From NCBI GenBank assembly GCA_002205965.3, contig NADL03000678.1, forward strand, positions 1-64,000: DNA of 64,000 bases, read 5' to 3'. The DNA is from Kappaphycus alvarezii (Eukaryota > Rhodophyta > Florideophyceae > Gigartinales > Solieriaceae). Shown here one piece after another: positions 43,561-56,531 of this stretch; position 1 is the first letter of the stretch, and every line of letters begins with the position of its first letter. The position numbers were made by a program, and so were the translations under genes. The notes beneath the pieces are model-generated. The model searched no databases. It was not told where the DNA came from and saw only the letters and a list, made by a program, of their open reading frames with translations.

Positions 43561-44714
43561 TGCTTCGGAACCTAGTTGACCTGATGCAACAGACGCCATC
43601 GTAGCACAAACGCGAATTAACCTGCTTTGTTGACTAACTCACCAGATACGCAAGTGCATTGATATGTATTCGAGGTGCAGCTTATGGAAACATTTGGCGC
43701 CAGAGTTTGTAGAATCGTTGCTGAAGCGACTTCAACAAATGGTCACAATTATGCAATCCTAGTCACGACATAATTGCAGAATTCTGCAATCGATATAAAA
43801 AATCGAAATGTGGTCGACTTTTATTTCTCACCAATTGTAGAATTGCTCTGGCATAAACTCTCTAATATCTTTCAAATTTAGTTACTGTACTCAAATTTGG
43901 TCCTCTATCCTGATATTTTTTCTATCGATTCATGCACAGTATAGAGGGAGATACATGAAAAGGTCCGAGCAGTACTTACTCAGAGGCATGCTACCGCGGC
44001 CTTAATACTCAACGCAGCTTGTCTGCTGGGCGGCCTTGAGCAGGCTCCTTAGGGAAATTTAAGAGGTACTAATGGTCACTCTGTATGATATTCCCGGCCA
44101 CAACCGACCATATCTTTCAAATATTAAACAACTCATATTTCCCCTTGTACAGTATAGTGAACATCAATTTGAATGTACAGGAAAAAGATCTGGATATTGC
44201 ATGAAAATAAGAGAAAAGGATCATCCCCGGAAAGTTTGGAACCTAAGTTTCTCTTAAACAAAACTTCGACGATTTGATGGAACAAAACCATATTTACACA
44301 CGGAAACATGATTGAAGCGAACTCAGCCTTAGTCCTGTAGAACTTACTCATTTTACTTCAGCAGAGATTGGCAGTCAAAGTGAATACCCAGTAAGACCCA
44401 GTTACGTATGCCAGAAGGCCGAGACGAAAATTTGGATCTCGAAATTGGACAAGATTGTTTGTGTAATTTCATTTCTTTGCCTTTTTCTGACAGCTGAAAC
44501 TCGCAAAGAGGCTTACAGTTATTACTGTACTTTACCGTTCAACCTAGAACTTGACTGTTATTTTTATGCACTGTACAGTGCTATAAGCTTGAGCTGATCT
44601 ACTTTAGATTAGCTCAAGAAAGTTTAGGGTTAGACACTCACCGTCGTCTACATGTCTTCTGGAAACTTCCTTCGATCTGCAGAAAGCATCAGTCGACTCG
44701 CCTTGAAGTCTATA

Positions 44715-44890
44715 TAAGCCCCAGTCTCTCTCCATCTTCTACCTGAGTAAAGTTCCTCACCACCTTCTCCTCTCTCATCTCTCCTTCTCGGTCCCTCACT
44801 CTTACTCCCATATCTCTCTCTCTTTTGCTCTCCCGCTCTCTCCCTCACTCCTGTCTGGCTCTCTCGCTCCCTCTCTCTCGTTCTGTCCAT
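44715..44890 (+). repeat. Pyrimidine (CT)-rich tract
   Basis: About 175 bp of mostly C and T on the plus strand, with repeated TCTCTC, CTCCCTC and GCTCTC words. Low complexity; the Arg/Glu-rich frame it yields on the minus strand (44648-44911) is an artefact of this composition. Confidence 0.75.
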
Positions 44891-47586
44891 CAAGGAGGAG
44901 GGGGAATTCAATAACTGTAGTAGATATGTTGGACGAAATTAGAGTGGCTGTCAAAGCAGTGAAGCATTCATTGCTGCGGAAATATTTTAAATTAAGCAAT
45001 CTACTAGATTATCGATAGAAAGCCAGCCAGCAAACAAACCGCATTGGATGTTACTGCCAATGCCGAGTGTCGTCGTAGATGAATTCCTCTAACCTTTGAA
45101 ACCCTTTGCATTTTGTGACTGGACACGGTTCTGGCGAGCTCTGTGGCGACGGAAAACTCCTTGGCATTCTAATTGCTTAGTGTGAAAATGCGGACAAGAA
45201 CTAGCTTGTTTCTTCAAGATTAATCAGCATGTGGACGGGGTTCAAATGGCGTCAACGAAAAGGGAACCACCATATACACGAGTTGAGAGATTTCATAAGT
45301 GACTAAAGTGCTATAGTAGACGTTAACGAACAAAGAAGAAGAGTCTAACTGAAAAGATAGTCAAGTAAACATTCCTAAATGAGCAGGATCTTTCACCTAT
45401 CCTAGAGGCTAGAGAATTGATTAAAGATTTTGGTTCAATTTTGACTCCTAAGTTGCCCCCTCTTTCTTAGATGAAGTAATTTAATTAGCTTGTAAGGATT
45501 ATTTTACTAACTTAGACTCACTGCAAAACTAATCAAAGCACCATAAATTTCAAAAAAGGATTTTCATGTATGAGGAAGATTAAACGAAAGATACTTAAAG
45601 TATACTAAAAGAATCTTCATCTTTCACTGATCTTGCTCTAGATGAGAATCTAAAACTTCGTGTAGGCTATTATGAGTACCTATATATTCCCCACGTATAC
45701 ATATGAAATGCTCATTATTGTCTATTAGTTCCTTAACCAAATCTATCTCACCGTCTCAGGAAATTTCTTACCAAACGGGTCCATGGTTGAGACTACCTGG
45801 GACATCCAATTCACTTCTTTCCCTCTCTACCGATCCAGTTAGACCTTATTTTCTCCATCTTCGGGCTTCTCGACCTCATTTTCGTCCTTAGTCCCGTATT
45901 AAAGTTCAGGCGCCACCAAATTGCCTAAATTATCACGTTACCTAAACTCTCACAAGCCCCGCTATTTTTCTTTTCTGGGTCCCCTTCTCACACTTTCTCC
46001 GCCTCGTTATCCATGAAATTTCGTTGCTAATTTATATCGCATTCTTCTGAGTTTGACTACGGAGGAATTCCTTTACGGTTGTGGGGTCTGAATGAAACAG
46101 CAGTAAGACAGTGAGGTAGAAGGGATGGCTAGATTTAGAAATTGTGTCGGAAGAGAGAAGCCGGTACATGATGTTGGTAGGGGATCGTAACCTGTTCTTT
46201 CGTTGTTATTAGACAGAAGATATATTTTGGCGTAATTTGATTGGTTTAAATAGTGCCGGGCCATCACAGCTGCCAGTCCTACTAAAAACAAGCGTAAATC
46301 GATTTTTGCCCCACGCGAGAAATACCCGCGCTCAAAAAAGCACATTGGAGCGATAAAACGGGAAAACTTTTACCATAAATGGAGATATCTGGGATTCAAA
46401 ATGGCGATTTACACTGGGAAGATAATAAGAAAACTACTGTTAGAGACTTAAGGTCTAAAAAAGGTAGCCTGTTACTAATTAGATACAAAAAGGTCAGGAA
46501 ATGAAGGAGAAATAAAGCATTGTGGAGAGAAACGGTGTTTTGATGTCGCATAAAAAAGTAGAGAAGGAGGGAACATATTCTTTTCCTCTGCGAACGAGAG
46601 ATATACATCTTTTTGACTTGTCAGGAGCCTTGGTACTTCCATTGATTCTCAGACCTGGCTGCGCTGTGACTGACCAGTGGGATTAATATCTCTACTCTGA
46701 AATGGGTGGGGCCGAGTGTATTTGACGAATGCAATGTCAAAATAATCAGTACCGCCTGCAGCTTCCATAGCTCTGATATACGGTCTTATCTAGCTTTGAT
46801 AATGTAAGCTAGTTTCGATGAAATGTTTTCGAGCTTCCCGTGCGATATTTTTTCCTAGCAAAGAGACCCGAATATTGCGGCGAGTGCTGAAATTTCATCC
46901 ATCGCGATGTTGCAAAAAATGATCCCCATGGATTTACTGCATCATAGGGCACCCAGCTGGGGGAAAAAGCGTCTCAAAGGCAAACAATGAAGTTCGGTAA
47001 AAGTACTGCAGCCGCCCTAAAATTGGTGCTCCTTATAAATGTATTCAATCCTGCAAAATTTGTTCAGTTTTCCCATCTCATACCACAGGTAGTGACATAT
47101 AGGAGCTAAAATCATGGGTACGGTTATTGCCAAGCGGCAACTCTTCTTGCAAATCAACATGGACTGCGTCCATAAGCTTCCTTCATGATTTGGATTTCAG
47201 GTAAGCAAAATTTAGTCAAAAGAAGCATGTCCAAAGGTCTACAAAAGGTAATTAACATGTCCAAACCATATGTTTCTTCACTGCACTGTGATTAGTTTTT
47301 TTGTGGAAGCCATTAATAGTATGGTTTAAAAAAAATTTCGACCCAGCACTATTGTAGAAGCAATGAATAAAGCAACGCTTACATATTTAGCTGACGTGAG
47401 GCTGAACATGGGACAACTTTTTCGCGTCTCGGCTTGAAAAACGTTGGTAACAAACTAAGTGCTGGTGTACACTTCCTGTGATTCAATCTAGATGAAAAAA
47501 GGCGATGGATAGGAAGATGGTGTTTTCGAGAGAGAATTAATAAGTAATAGGTACACTGGTGGCCACCCACTGTGTGAGCTAAATCC

Positions 47587-49154
47587 CTAGTCTTCTGCTC
47601 CCAATGGCTTCTTTTTCTTTAGAAGATATTTAAATGAACTAATTCGCTCGAATCGGTCCCTTTTCGGAAGCCAGAACATTATGCAGAGGGAACCATCGAT
47701 GTTGAGTGCGGAGTTCCAGAGATCTACATTGATAACAGGTATGAGCGAGGAGCTGTAAATTTGAATCACTAATGTGGCTATATTCTCATAAAGTATCATA
47801 CCTCGAGGTGCGGTGGATGCTCAGCCTGCAATGACGCATTGAACTGATCTACGTAACATCCCAAGATGGATTCCAAGAGATGAAGGGCTCCATCCGTGAT
47901 AAACTTCTCATTACAATAAAGCGGCCTGTGAAAGACTCCATTTCTGATAAATTCTTCTGCACAGCAAATGATTGTGGTTTTCTGAATTCGATTAGGCATC
48001 AGAGAAAGCCGAAAAAGAGCGCAACGGGGCTACATTCTCAATCATACGCGTACTAACATAAAAGTTGACTACGTATCAGCAGGCATATATGTTACGATAA
48101 GTGAACCACCCTCGCTCCTCCCGGTTGATGTTGTCAGGAAAATATCTTAAAGTATTTTCAACGGGAAAATGTCAATATATTCTTCGTTAGTATAACATGA
48201 AAATTCCGATGAAGTAGTTACGAATTTTGTCCCCATAACATTCATAGCCAGTAAACACATTATTTACCGAAAGTTTAAAAGTATTGGGACTTGATTGGGT
48301 ATCAGAAAGTGTATTAATCTCTATACTAAAAATATTTCATTTAATAGGCCGAGAAATTCGAACTGAACGTCCTCTGTGGAAAAGAAATACTAAATCGGTC
48401 GTTTGGGAGGTAAATAGACCCATTTAATTTAATAGAGCATCTGCTTTCATCTGCCTCCAATAAAAGAATTCCCCCCTTTCCATCTCGATAAATTACCGCT
48501 TTACATCCGTAATCATTAAAGCACCCAAAATTACGCCTGCATGGACTTACGTATTTTGGATTTCAAACCACCAGTAATTCAATAATTTCGAATCATCTTA
48601 CTTCGTAAAACGAAAAAACCCCGAATTCCTTATTGAATTTACCAACATGATGCAGATGAAAATTTCCAGGCCAAATTGAGAAAATCCTTTGGCTATCTAT
48701 ACTATCGGAGAATTTATAGCCTTTCAAGCTGCATCTGTGCATTTTCGTACGCCACTCTCGTGAGAAATCCACTCTCTTTCTCATTCCTAGTTCGTATATA
48801 TTCCGAAATTCTCTACTAAACCATTGGTATCTATCGACATCAAAAGCAAATAAGATGCAAAATAAAGCCCTTCTACTAAAACAAATCCCTTGTCCGAAAG
48901 CTTGTTTATCATTCAAATGGAGCCCCATGGAAAAAATGAGCTCATTTCGAAAACGATAGAAGTGGATTATTGAGAGCAAGGTTTTGCGGAGCAGAAAAAT
49001 TCCTAATTTTTCTCCAAATACGTCCGCTGAAGCTTAAATTACTTGACATGCATTTATTTCGGAAAAGAGTATAGAAATCCTGGATGTGATAGCTTCGATT
49101 GAAGGGAAACCCTCCGTTTCTGTTGCAGGAGTAAACAAAGATATGAGAAAGCAA
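47587..49154 (-). other. Cluster of short minus-strand frames, unassigned
   Basis: Short minus-strand open frames at 47999-47796, 47799-47587, 49154-48942 and 48979-48593 (up to 128 codons). The longest is rich in Phe, Arg and Tyr (E-W-R-T-K-M-H-R-C-S-L-K-G-Y-K-F). The residue mix is consistent with AT-rich non-coding DNA. No family was recognised, and they may be eroded exons of one old element. Confidence 0.15.
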
Positions 49155-50035
49155 ACACGGTATACTCGTTCTTCAAACTATGAGGGATTCGATTTCGTAC
49201 TTAATTTGAATAAATAAAATTCTGCAAGATAACTTTTTTGCAGATATCACAAAAAATTCTCTTGCTCTTCTAATTTGGCAATCAGGTAAGAATATATAGT
49301 GAACAGAGGCACATTAATGTTGAATATCGTAGAATATCACACAAGACGTAACAAGAGTAAAATTAAGCGATCTTCTAAAGAGACAAAACTGAGCTAACCT
49401 GAAAAGGGAAAAATTTCGGAACCATTTGCTTTATGCATTGTTGGTATATGCGTTCTGTTGTTCTATGTCGAATCGAAGAGCATGCAGGAACTCGTCAGAA
49501 GTATCTTTGAGGTAGGAAGACGTACTACCTTCAGTGTTTAAATAAAAATGGAGGATATTTTACCCGTAAGAAATACGGTTTCAAGAACTCTTCAATACCA
49601 AACTGACAAATGTCGACAGTCTCACGATAAAAAGTTAAAAAGACTTTTTCTAATGGATAGTAGTATTAAAATTGGTTTATTCAAGCAAGAGGTTCAGAGA
49701 AAAAAATGGGACATCTTCTTGCAAAATTTCGCTTTTTAAAAGGAAAATTATGAAAAAATCAAATTACTTTAAAACTAATTTCAAAATGATGATACAAGCA
49801 AAGCACGAAGACCGAGTAAATGCACATTCAATCTGATATTTAGTAATAGTGCGGAAAAAAAGCATAAAGAAACATTTTGAACCTTCACGGAGTCTTTCAT
49901 ATTCTTTACATACTGAAGAAGCACACTACAATGTGTTTTGGATGCTTCATGAGGCAATAAGAAAACTTTTCATACCCACAAATTGAAGGGGTATATTTCT
50001 CGCAAATTGAACACCACAATGAAGAATTATACTTA

Positions 50036-50317
50036 TTAGAATACACTACTGCTCTTCTCTTGTTCTGCAGTTTTGAAATCAGTATCAAGGAGCGGCGATA
50101 TAGCCAAGGCAATTGTAAAAATATTCAAAAAGTCAGGACTTGTCATGAGCTCGATGTCATCGGCCGATTGATTGACACAAAATTCGGAAATATATTTGAT
50201 GTTGTTTATCGATACCCTGGAATCTGATCCAGAGTCGTGGACCTCCTGGATGATTCTAACCACATTGAATGGAAAAAGTTTGGATTGGACGGATGATGAG
50301 GACTTATTGTCTAACAT
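50036..50317 (-). CDS. Hypothetical 93-aa protein
   Basis: ATG at 50317 to a stop at 50036. Mixed, protein-like composition with an amphipathic start (L-F-P-F-N-V-V-R-I-I-Q-E-V) and then D-S-R-V-S-I-N-N-I-K-Y-I-S-E-F-C and F-L-N-I-F-T-I-A-L-A-I-S-P-L-L. Among the small frames of the AT-rich tract this one looks most like real protein. It has a CTTACCTG-free upstream region and no obvious neighbours. Function unknown. Confidence 0.3.
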   Translation of the reverse strand: MLDNKSSSSVQSKLFPFNVVRIIQEVHDSGSDSRVSINNIKYISEFCVNQSADDIELMTSPDFLNIFTIALAISPLLDTDFKTAEQEKSSSVF

Positions 50318-50981
50318 TACTATTTATATTCTTGAATCAACTCATTTCTGATTCAGGTAAAATATAGGAATTTACAAAGTGATGGAGACGGGGGGAAAAT
50401 AATCTTGGCATTTTGTTTTGCATTATTTACACTTCTGCGTTAATCTACTCCAAAAGATTGAATTACGGCGCATAAACTCTTAGTTCTCCAAAACTGAAGC
50501 AAAAACTCTTAAGAGTTTAAAGAAGGTTATTGAGACTCCTCATAACCTGTCGCGGGATTTTTGTATAGTTTTGTTCAGTGAACTTCGAAAAATAGAAATT
50601 AATTGCTCATGGGTTGTGATAGCTCCGCTTTACCCCAATATGAGAGGTTTTACTTTCACAACATATGAAGCAGAATTATTCTGAAACAAGCTTTTTAGGC
50701 TCAAAAGAAATCAAAACTCTACTGAAACTGACGAGAGATCTGCTCTAACATTGGAAACGCAACCCATGAAATTCTACCTTACCATCGACTGCAATTAAAC
50801 GAAGGTATCTAGATTGACAAATATTTTTGGAAAGAACAGTTCTTTTGAAAACGAATTTGATAAAATTGAAATTTTCATAGCAGAAAGTATTGTTTTTGAT
50901 GAAAGAGATGAGTATTCAGATGATTTTTATCAATTAAGCAATAGTTAAAGAATTCTACAAAAAGATAGGAGCCTTTTGAGT

Positions 50982-51227
50982 TTATTGAAAGTTTTTAAGA
51001 ATTCTATTGCCATCTTGTAGTAGCGAAAGTACTTTATCTGCCGCCAAAAACAGCAAAAAGAACAAAAAGCTTATCGAGGCCGAAATAAGGTACTCATTAA
51101 GAAGATGAATTTCGTCATCACTTTTAATCAATTGGAAATAGTTGATTTGATTCTCATAACACATGGTTGCAGAAGTTTCTCCAATGTAATCTTTACATAG
51201 TTTATAAATCAAAAAAGGTCCTTTCAT
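50982..51227 (-). CDS. Hypothetical 81-aa frame with one hydrophobic segment
   Basis: Minus-strand frame, first codon at 51227. Contains I-S-F-L-F-F-L-L-F-L-A-A near the C-terminal side, a possible membrane helix, preceded by charged sequence. Not recognised; it may be chance in AT-rich DNA. Confidence 0.15.
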   Translation of the reverse strand: MKGPFLIYKLCKDYIGETSATMCYENQINYFQLIKSDDEIHLLNEYLISASISFLFFLLFLAADKVLSLLQDGNRILKNFQ

Positions 51228-52433
51228 AGGACTAAGTAATTTCCGTATTGAATGAATGACACTGATCCAGTTTAACGCTCATAATCGGGCGAAATTAATT
51301 TCATAACCGCTCAGTTTTGGCGTGAAATGTTTTCTGTTTTCTATTTCTTCATTGCCTTTGACTGGGATCTATTTATTAATTTGAAGTCAATATAATTAAT
51401 TTTGAGATAATTCAGTACGCAAATAAATTCTTGTTTGCACTAAATGATTTTAAAAATTAGACTTAAACTTTTTATAACAGAAAAATGACTGCTTAAAATA
51501 TTAGATATTGTATACAGCAGAATATTGGAAAAAATCGAAATTTTCCAAATTCGTAGCAACAGTTTATAGTTTTGGATTATACAAGTAGAAAAGTACAGTA
51601 ACTTTATGGCATCAGTATAACACCACTTTGGGTTCCTTTCTAAGTAGACTTCAAAGGTGAATTTTGAGAAAGGCCCTATTTTCTACTCTATTTATATTTT
51701 TAAACTAATAATCAGCAAAACATTACAGAGTATTCTCGGTGAGCACTTTAAACAGCATCATGCTATATTAAAAAATATCGCGTAAACCGTTTTTCTCACC
51801 CGTTAAGTGAAAGTAGCAATAAAATTATGAGGGATTTCGAGTAATCAAATAGGCCCAACACCAGCACATTATCCACAAAAATTACAGCACTTGTAAAATT
51901 TCCGGCCTACCATTCCATTGTAGCCCAGCTGAAGTCAAAAATATGAAATAAGAATCCTAATTCACGTTTTTTGCACCGATTTCAATCACACGAGTGTCTG
52001 AAAATGCCTTCCTCAGGGGTAACGTATTTTACGAAAGCGGTACTATAGCATTCACACACATGTCCGGCTACATATTTTCTGATCCTCAGAATAGTTCTAT
52101 CTTGCTTTATTCGAATAAATTGAAGTTTCTAATGCTTTTCCATGCAACAGGGTAAATAAATACATATTGAATATCAATTTCAAGAGTTTATATAAGGTTA
52201 AAATTCTTAATTAAACACTTTCTGGATGATATAGAATGCTTTGATGATAAATAAAGTCTTAATTCACCTCTACTATCTCTTCAATACATATACTTTACAT
52301 AAAAGGAATTTTCGTCGCCACTTTAGACCATAATTGTAAGTTGGGTGGCCAAGATTCATTTGCAATAACTTATTTGTGCCGTACAACATATTTCATTACT
52401 GATCATGAGTGAGAATAGAGCCAAAATATTTAT

Positions 52434-52591
52434 TTCGCGTCGTGTACTTGGGTGTATACGTGTGAAGGGATTATAGGTACAGCGAGCCAGGTACCGAGCG
52501 TTCAGAGTACCGTAGGCGGTGGAGGGTATTTAACCCGATAGTGAACACACCGCTGACGGCCGGGCGACTTGGTTCGCCATGTCTATTTCTC
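52434..52591 (+). repeat. Left terminal direct repeat of element B
   Basis: 158 bp from TTCGCGTCGTGTAC to ATGTCTATTTCTC, aligned without gaps to 56501-56658 (about 91% identical by eye). It contains GGGTATTTAACCCG, a palindrome-like stretch that may serve as core promoter. Confidence 0.85.
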
Positions 52592-52666
52592 GTTGGGACA
52601 TTCCTCTTTATCAATCTGGGCGGCGACATATTCTAATCGGGTACGAACCTAGTATCCTCGAGACAA

Positions 52667-53272
52667 ATGACTGACAATCTACAAGGAGGACCGGCTGGTG
52701 CGGCGAGCGGCGCTGGCGCGGAGGACAGCAACGCCGCTGACCTCTTGCGCGCTGCTTGGGCTACGTTGAAGCCGACCAGGTGGGACTACGGGGGGGTTGT
52801 CACGGAGCTAAATGCTTCGAAGCTGGTGGGTGAAGGGAGTGTGTTCGATCGTGGTGCCCACGTGCCGGTGACGCATATGGGATTCTTCAAGCTGCCGGTG
52901 GATTCGTTTTTTTCAGAGCTCAAGAGCAAGGACCGTCGGTCCGCCAAGGAATAGGAATACATCAACGCAGCGGGAGTGTGGTCGGAGTTGGGGTTGATGG
53001 ATTTGGAGGTATCGAGGACTGTGTCGGGGAGTGTGGAGGACATGGGTCGGAAGTTGAAGTTAGCGGAGATGGCGATCAAGGCTTCGTTGAAGGTACTGTC
53101 GATGAGGGCGCAATATTTCCGCGACATCACCGAGCAGGGGATCGAGGCGGCGAGGCAGATGGCTTTCTTGGTCGAGCAGGGTCATGATGCGGTGTTTTCT
53201 GAGTCGTACAGGACAGCGCAGGAGGCTTTCCAGCGTCGATCGCCGACGATGAGTGATGGGAGGGAAGTATGA
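52667..53272 (+). pseudogene. Gag-like region of DIRS-like element B
   Basis: Starts with ATG at 52667, 75 bp after the terminal repeat. A Gly/Ala-rich opening (G-G-P-A-G-A-A-S-G-A-G) is followed by A-D-L-L-R-A-A-W-A-T-L-K-P, L-N-A-S-K-L-V-G-E-G-S-V-F and D-R-R-S-A-K-E. The later part has L-S-M-R-A-Q-Y-F-R-D-I-T-E-Q-G-I-E-A-A and is shared with element A. No zinc knuckle was seen. The role as a nucleocapsid-like product is inferred from position alone. Confidence 0.65.
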
Positions 53273-55200
53273 GGGGGCGTGGCATGTCGTAACGACCGGA
53301 GGGAAGAAGTCCTTATGGCGGGGGACGGCATCCAAGGCCGATGCATTGGGTTCGGTGTTGGGGGCGTCGGGGTATGTGGTGAGGGCGGTTCAGTACGGGA
53401 TACGGGACATCCCGACAGTACCTTTCACGGAGGGGTTGGTTATGGGGGAGATATCTCTGTCGGAGGAGGACAAGTTATTCGCAGAAGAGGAGCTGAGGAA
53501 AGGGGTTGCGGTGCGGATATTCGAAGAGATAGGGAGAGAGGAAATGGAACGGATCGTGGGGGAGGGAAGGATGGTGTCGTCTTCATTTGTGGCTTGGCAA
53601 GGGGAGGGGGAGGAGAGAGAGGGAAGGCACGTGGTCAACTTCAGCAGACAGAGCAAGCATTGGCCTCGGGAACGGTGAGGATGGAAACGCTACAGTCGTT
53701 TGCGGTGGAGATGGAGAGAGGGGACGTGTTGATGTCGTGGGATTTCAAGAGCAGGTATCGCCATTTCTACCTTCACCCGGACGTGAGAGACTACTTTGTA
53801 TTCCGGTACAATGGCCGCTTTTACCGGTATATAGCTCTCCCGTTTGGGTGGGGCGGTCGGGGTACTGGTTCTGCAAGTTGATGCGTCCGTTGGTGAGGTA
53901 CATGAGGGAGCGGTTTAGTTATCGGGTGCTGCCGTACATCGACGACTTTCTGTTAGCACCGGCTCCGCCGGGACGGGCGACTACGGAGGGAGATTGCGAG
54001 GAGGCGCGGAGGATGTTGTAAGGGCTATTCGAAAGGCTGGGTCTGGTGAGGCATCAGGAGAAGGGGACGTGGGCGGGGTCGAGGCAGGTAGATCATATAA
54101 ACTCGGAGAAGATGCGCGTGTTTGTGACGGATCAGAAGGTACTGAGGGTGAGGCGGTTGGCGAAGAAGATAATCGCGTTGGCACATCGGAATCGAGGTTG
54201 GTGCAGCTCGCGTTGCTTCGTCGCTTCTGTGGTATATGTGTGTCGCTCACCCTTGCATTGCCGATGGCCCGTTTCTACACGCGCTCTCTCTACTTCGATA
54301 TGTGTGCGTGGGAGCGGCGGCTTGTGCGGAGCGAGGAGCGATGGCAAAGTCCGCAGCAAGCTCTGGTCGCGCAGCCCCGGGAAAAGTTTTGAACGTGCGT
54401 TTGAACGCTATGAATGGGGTGTGAACGGGGAAGATGCACAGGACAGTGTTTGAACGGGCGAGAGCGCGAGGGAGAGGACGGGGCGGGGGTTTTGCCGGGG
54501 GAGAGGGGTCGGATAGAGAAGGTTTCAAAGAAGTTGTCGTTGCAGGCGAGGGTGAGACTGGGTCTGCAGTCGCTGCGGGACCTGGTACACTGGCGCTCGT
54601 TGGGCAGAGGGGAGGGGAGAGATCTCGTCAAGCTGCCGCCGGACATTGTCATGCACAGCGATGCGGCCGGCGTCGGGTACGGGGGGACGCTGGGGTTTTG
54701 TGAGGCAGGTGGGTCGCCAGGTTTGTGAGAGGGTCAAGGTCTCTGGGGCGCGAGCGATCGCGCCCACTAGATTATTTTGAGGGAGCTACGAGCGGTGCGC
54801 CTGTTGCTTCAACGGCATTTTGGCGAGTAAGTCGCCAGGCCCGAGGTCCGTCATTTGCTGTTGCACGAAGACAGTCAGGCGGTGGTGGCGATTTTGAATG
54901 CGATGATCTCGGCGTCCAAGCCAATGATGGCGGAGTTGCGGAGGTTGGAGGTGCTGCTACGAATGTTGGGGGTCCGAGTCGAGGCACGGTGGATCTCGTC
55001 GGCAGTGAATCGGTTCGGCGACGCATTGTCGCGCACATGGGATCCGGAGGACGTTCACGTAGCGGAGCATTTGGTGCAGTCAGTTCGAGGGGAGTATGCA
55101 GTGCAGGAGGTGGTGTTCCGCAGACGAACGATGGGGGAAACCGTGGTAGCGAGGAGGAAGTACCTGGGTACGCAGATGGAAGACGACTGGCGAGATGAGA
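53253..55200 (+). pseudogene. RT and RNase H region of DIRS-like element B
   Basis: RT: W-R-G-T-A-S-K-A-D and V-N-F-S-R-Q-S-K-H (53640), the palm stretch L-M-S-W-D-F-K-S-R-Y-R-H-F-Y-L-H-P (53735), I-A-L-P-F-G-W-G (53835) and catalytic Y-I-D-D-F-L-L (about 53935). RNase H: opening H-S-D-A-A-G-V-G-Y-G-G (about 54650), H-E-D-S-Q-A-V-V-A-I-L-N (54865) and closing V-N-R-F-G-D-A-L-S-R-T-W-D (55005). Both domains match DIRS-type Pol. Fossil with several breaks. Confidence 0.8.
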
Positions 55201-55559
55201 GAGCGCGATTATGGAATCCCTCGTTCGCTATGATGCCAATTGTGGTGCGGAAGATAGAGATGGAAGGGGAGCGTGGCGTGCTTCTCGCCCTGAATTGGCC
55301 TGCAAAGCCTTGGTTCGCGCGCTTGCGGGCGCTCAGCTCAAATTTGATAGGTTTGGGGCGCGGGCACGAGGTGTATGGAGGGATGCATCGCATCAACGAC
55401 GGGTGGGAGCTGGTGATCGCGGAGATCGGTTGCGGCCCGAGTGGGAAGACGGAATAAGGGCGGTGGTGTTGGCGAAGACTGGGGGGGAGTCGCGAAGGGG
55501 AAGTACGGGCGGGGGGAAGAAGCGGCGTCGCTGTTGGCGGAGCATGGTTGGGCGAAGAC

Positions 55560-56531
55560 GACCTGGAAGAATCGCATCGGCCAAATACACAAGTAGTTCG
55601 CGTTCTGCGATGAAGGTGGTCGTACAGCTCTACCGGCAACCGAAGGGGATGTACTGGCGTATGTCGGATATCTATCATTGGAGAATCGGGTGGGACCGCG
55701 TTCCGCCCGACAATACGTCTCGGCCATCTCCAGATATCATGAAGACGCAGGATATATTTCCCCAACAAGGACGCGGCTGGTTTCCAACCTTCTAACGGCG
55801 TACGAGAAGAAGGCGGATAGAGAGAGTCGGGTACGAGAGGTAAGGGTTGGGGTCCCGGCACGGCTGATGCTGCGAGTGGTTCGGTTGGGGCTGAGCACTG
55901 AAGAAGGGTCGTTGGTGGGTTGCTGCGCTATGGTCGTGTTCGCTTATGGTTTTCAGTGCAGGTCGGTGACAGTCGCGCATGTCCGGGAGGGACAGGTCAC
56001 AGGTTCGACGGGGGAGGGCATCAGGGTCACTTTGACGCATCGCAAGGGTAAGCTTACGAGCAGGCCGCTGAAATTGTCGTACCCACCGAACTAACAGTAG
56101 CCCTCCGAGTGTTAGGGGCCTCATCAGCTGCTCAAGAGGTGGAGGCGGGTGAGACCAGCGGGCGGCAGTTTTTTCGGCCTCCCTAAAGGTGTGGGGGTGC
56201 AAAATGTTGGATTGGGTACAGCATTGACATGCGCGCTGGGCGCCTTGGGGGTTGATCCTCTGGTCGGTTGCTACTATGGCTCCCATAGCATGCGAATTGG
56301 CAGTTTCAACGAGTTGGTCAACTTGCAGGTTTCACGCCCGTGGATTATGCAAAGGATGGGTTGGACCTCGGAATCCATATTTCAGGTTTATTTCGACAGT
56401 AACATAACTACTGTTATGTGCTCACACCGGCTTCCTCATGGTTCTTCGCGCATCTCTTCCGAGGAGGGTGATGCACGCCTCCGGGAGAGGTTTTGGGGTC
56501 TTCGCGTCGTGTACACGGGTGTATACGTGTG
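55560..56531 (+). pseudogene. Tyrosine recombinase region of DIRS-like element B
   Basis: A YR-family recombinase expected to insert the circular cDNA. N-terminal SAM-like core-binding helices: S-A-R-Q-Y-V-S-A-I-S-R-Y-H-E-D-A-G-Y (55705). Box I Arg region: F-A-Y-G-F-Q-C-R-S-V-T-V-A-H-V (55940). T-H-R-K-G-K lies at 56035. Box II: H-S-M-R-I-G-S-F-N-E-L (HxxR, about 56283), then M-G-W-T-S-E-S-I-F-Q-V-Y-F with the candidate nucleophilic Tyr (about 56385). The frame runs into the right terminal repeat. Part of a fossil. Confidence 0.78.

Larger units (their letters stand above)
41485..43610. mobile_element. Harbinger-type DNA transposon 2, decayed
   Basis: A transposase gene on the plus strand (41485-42674) and a Myb/SANT-like partner gene on the minus strand (42576 to about 43560) converge and overlap at their 3' ends by 99 bp. 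This is the two-gene layout of Harbinger elements. The transposase is from a different branch than the one at 15.3 kb. Terminal repeats were not identified by eye, so true ends lie outside the genes. Both genes carry several disabling changes. Confidence 0.75.
43611..52433. other. AT-rich gene-poor tract
   Basis: About 8.8 kb of markedly lower GC than the flanking elements, especially 46-52 kb. No protein family was recognised. Contents: TACAGTA words at 44515-44585; a CT-rich run at 44715-44890; and small ATG-led frames on the minus strand (50036-50317 and others, listed separately). Scraps at 45370-45700 and 46710-46980 look like eroded coding sequence without a name. Confidence 0.45.

Noticed and set aside
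44648-44911. Arg/Glu-rich minus-strand frame
   Set aside because: It arises from a CT-rich low-complexity tract read on the other strand.
55055-55861. 268-codon open frame on the minus strand
   Set aside because: It is antisense to the RNase H-recombinase region of element B, with the same Pro/Arg/Ser-rich shadow composition and no family motif.
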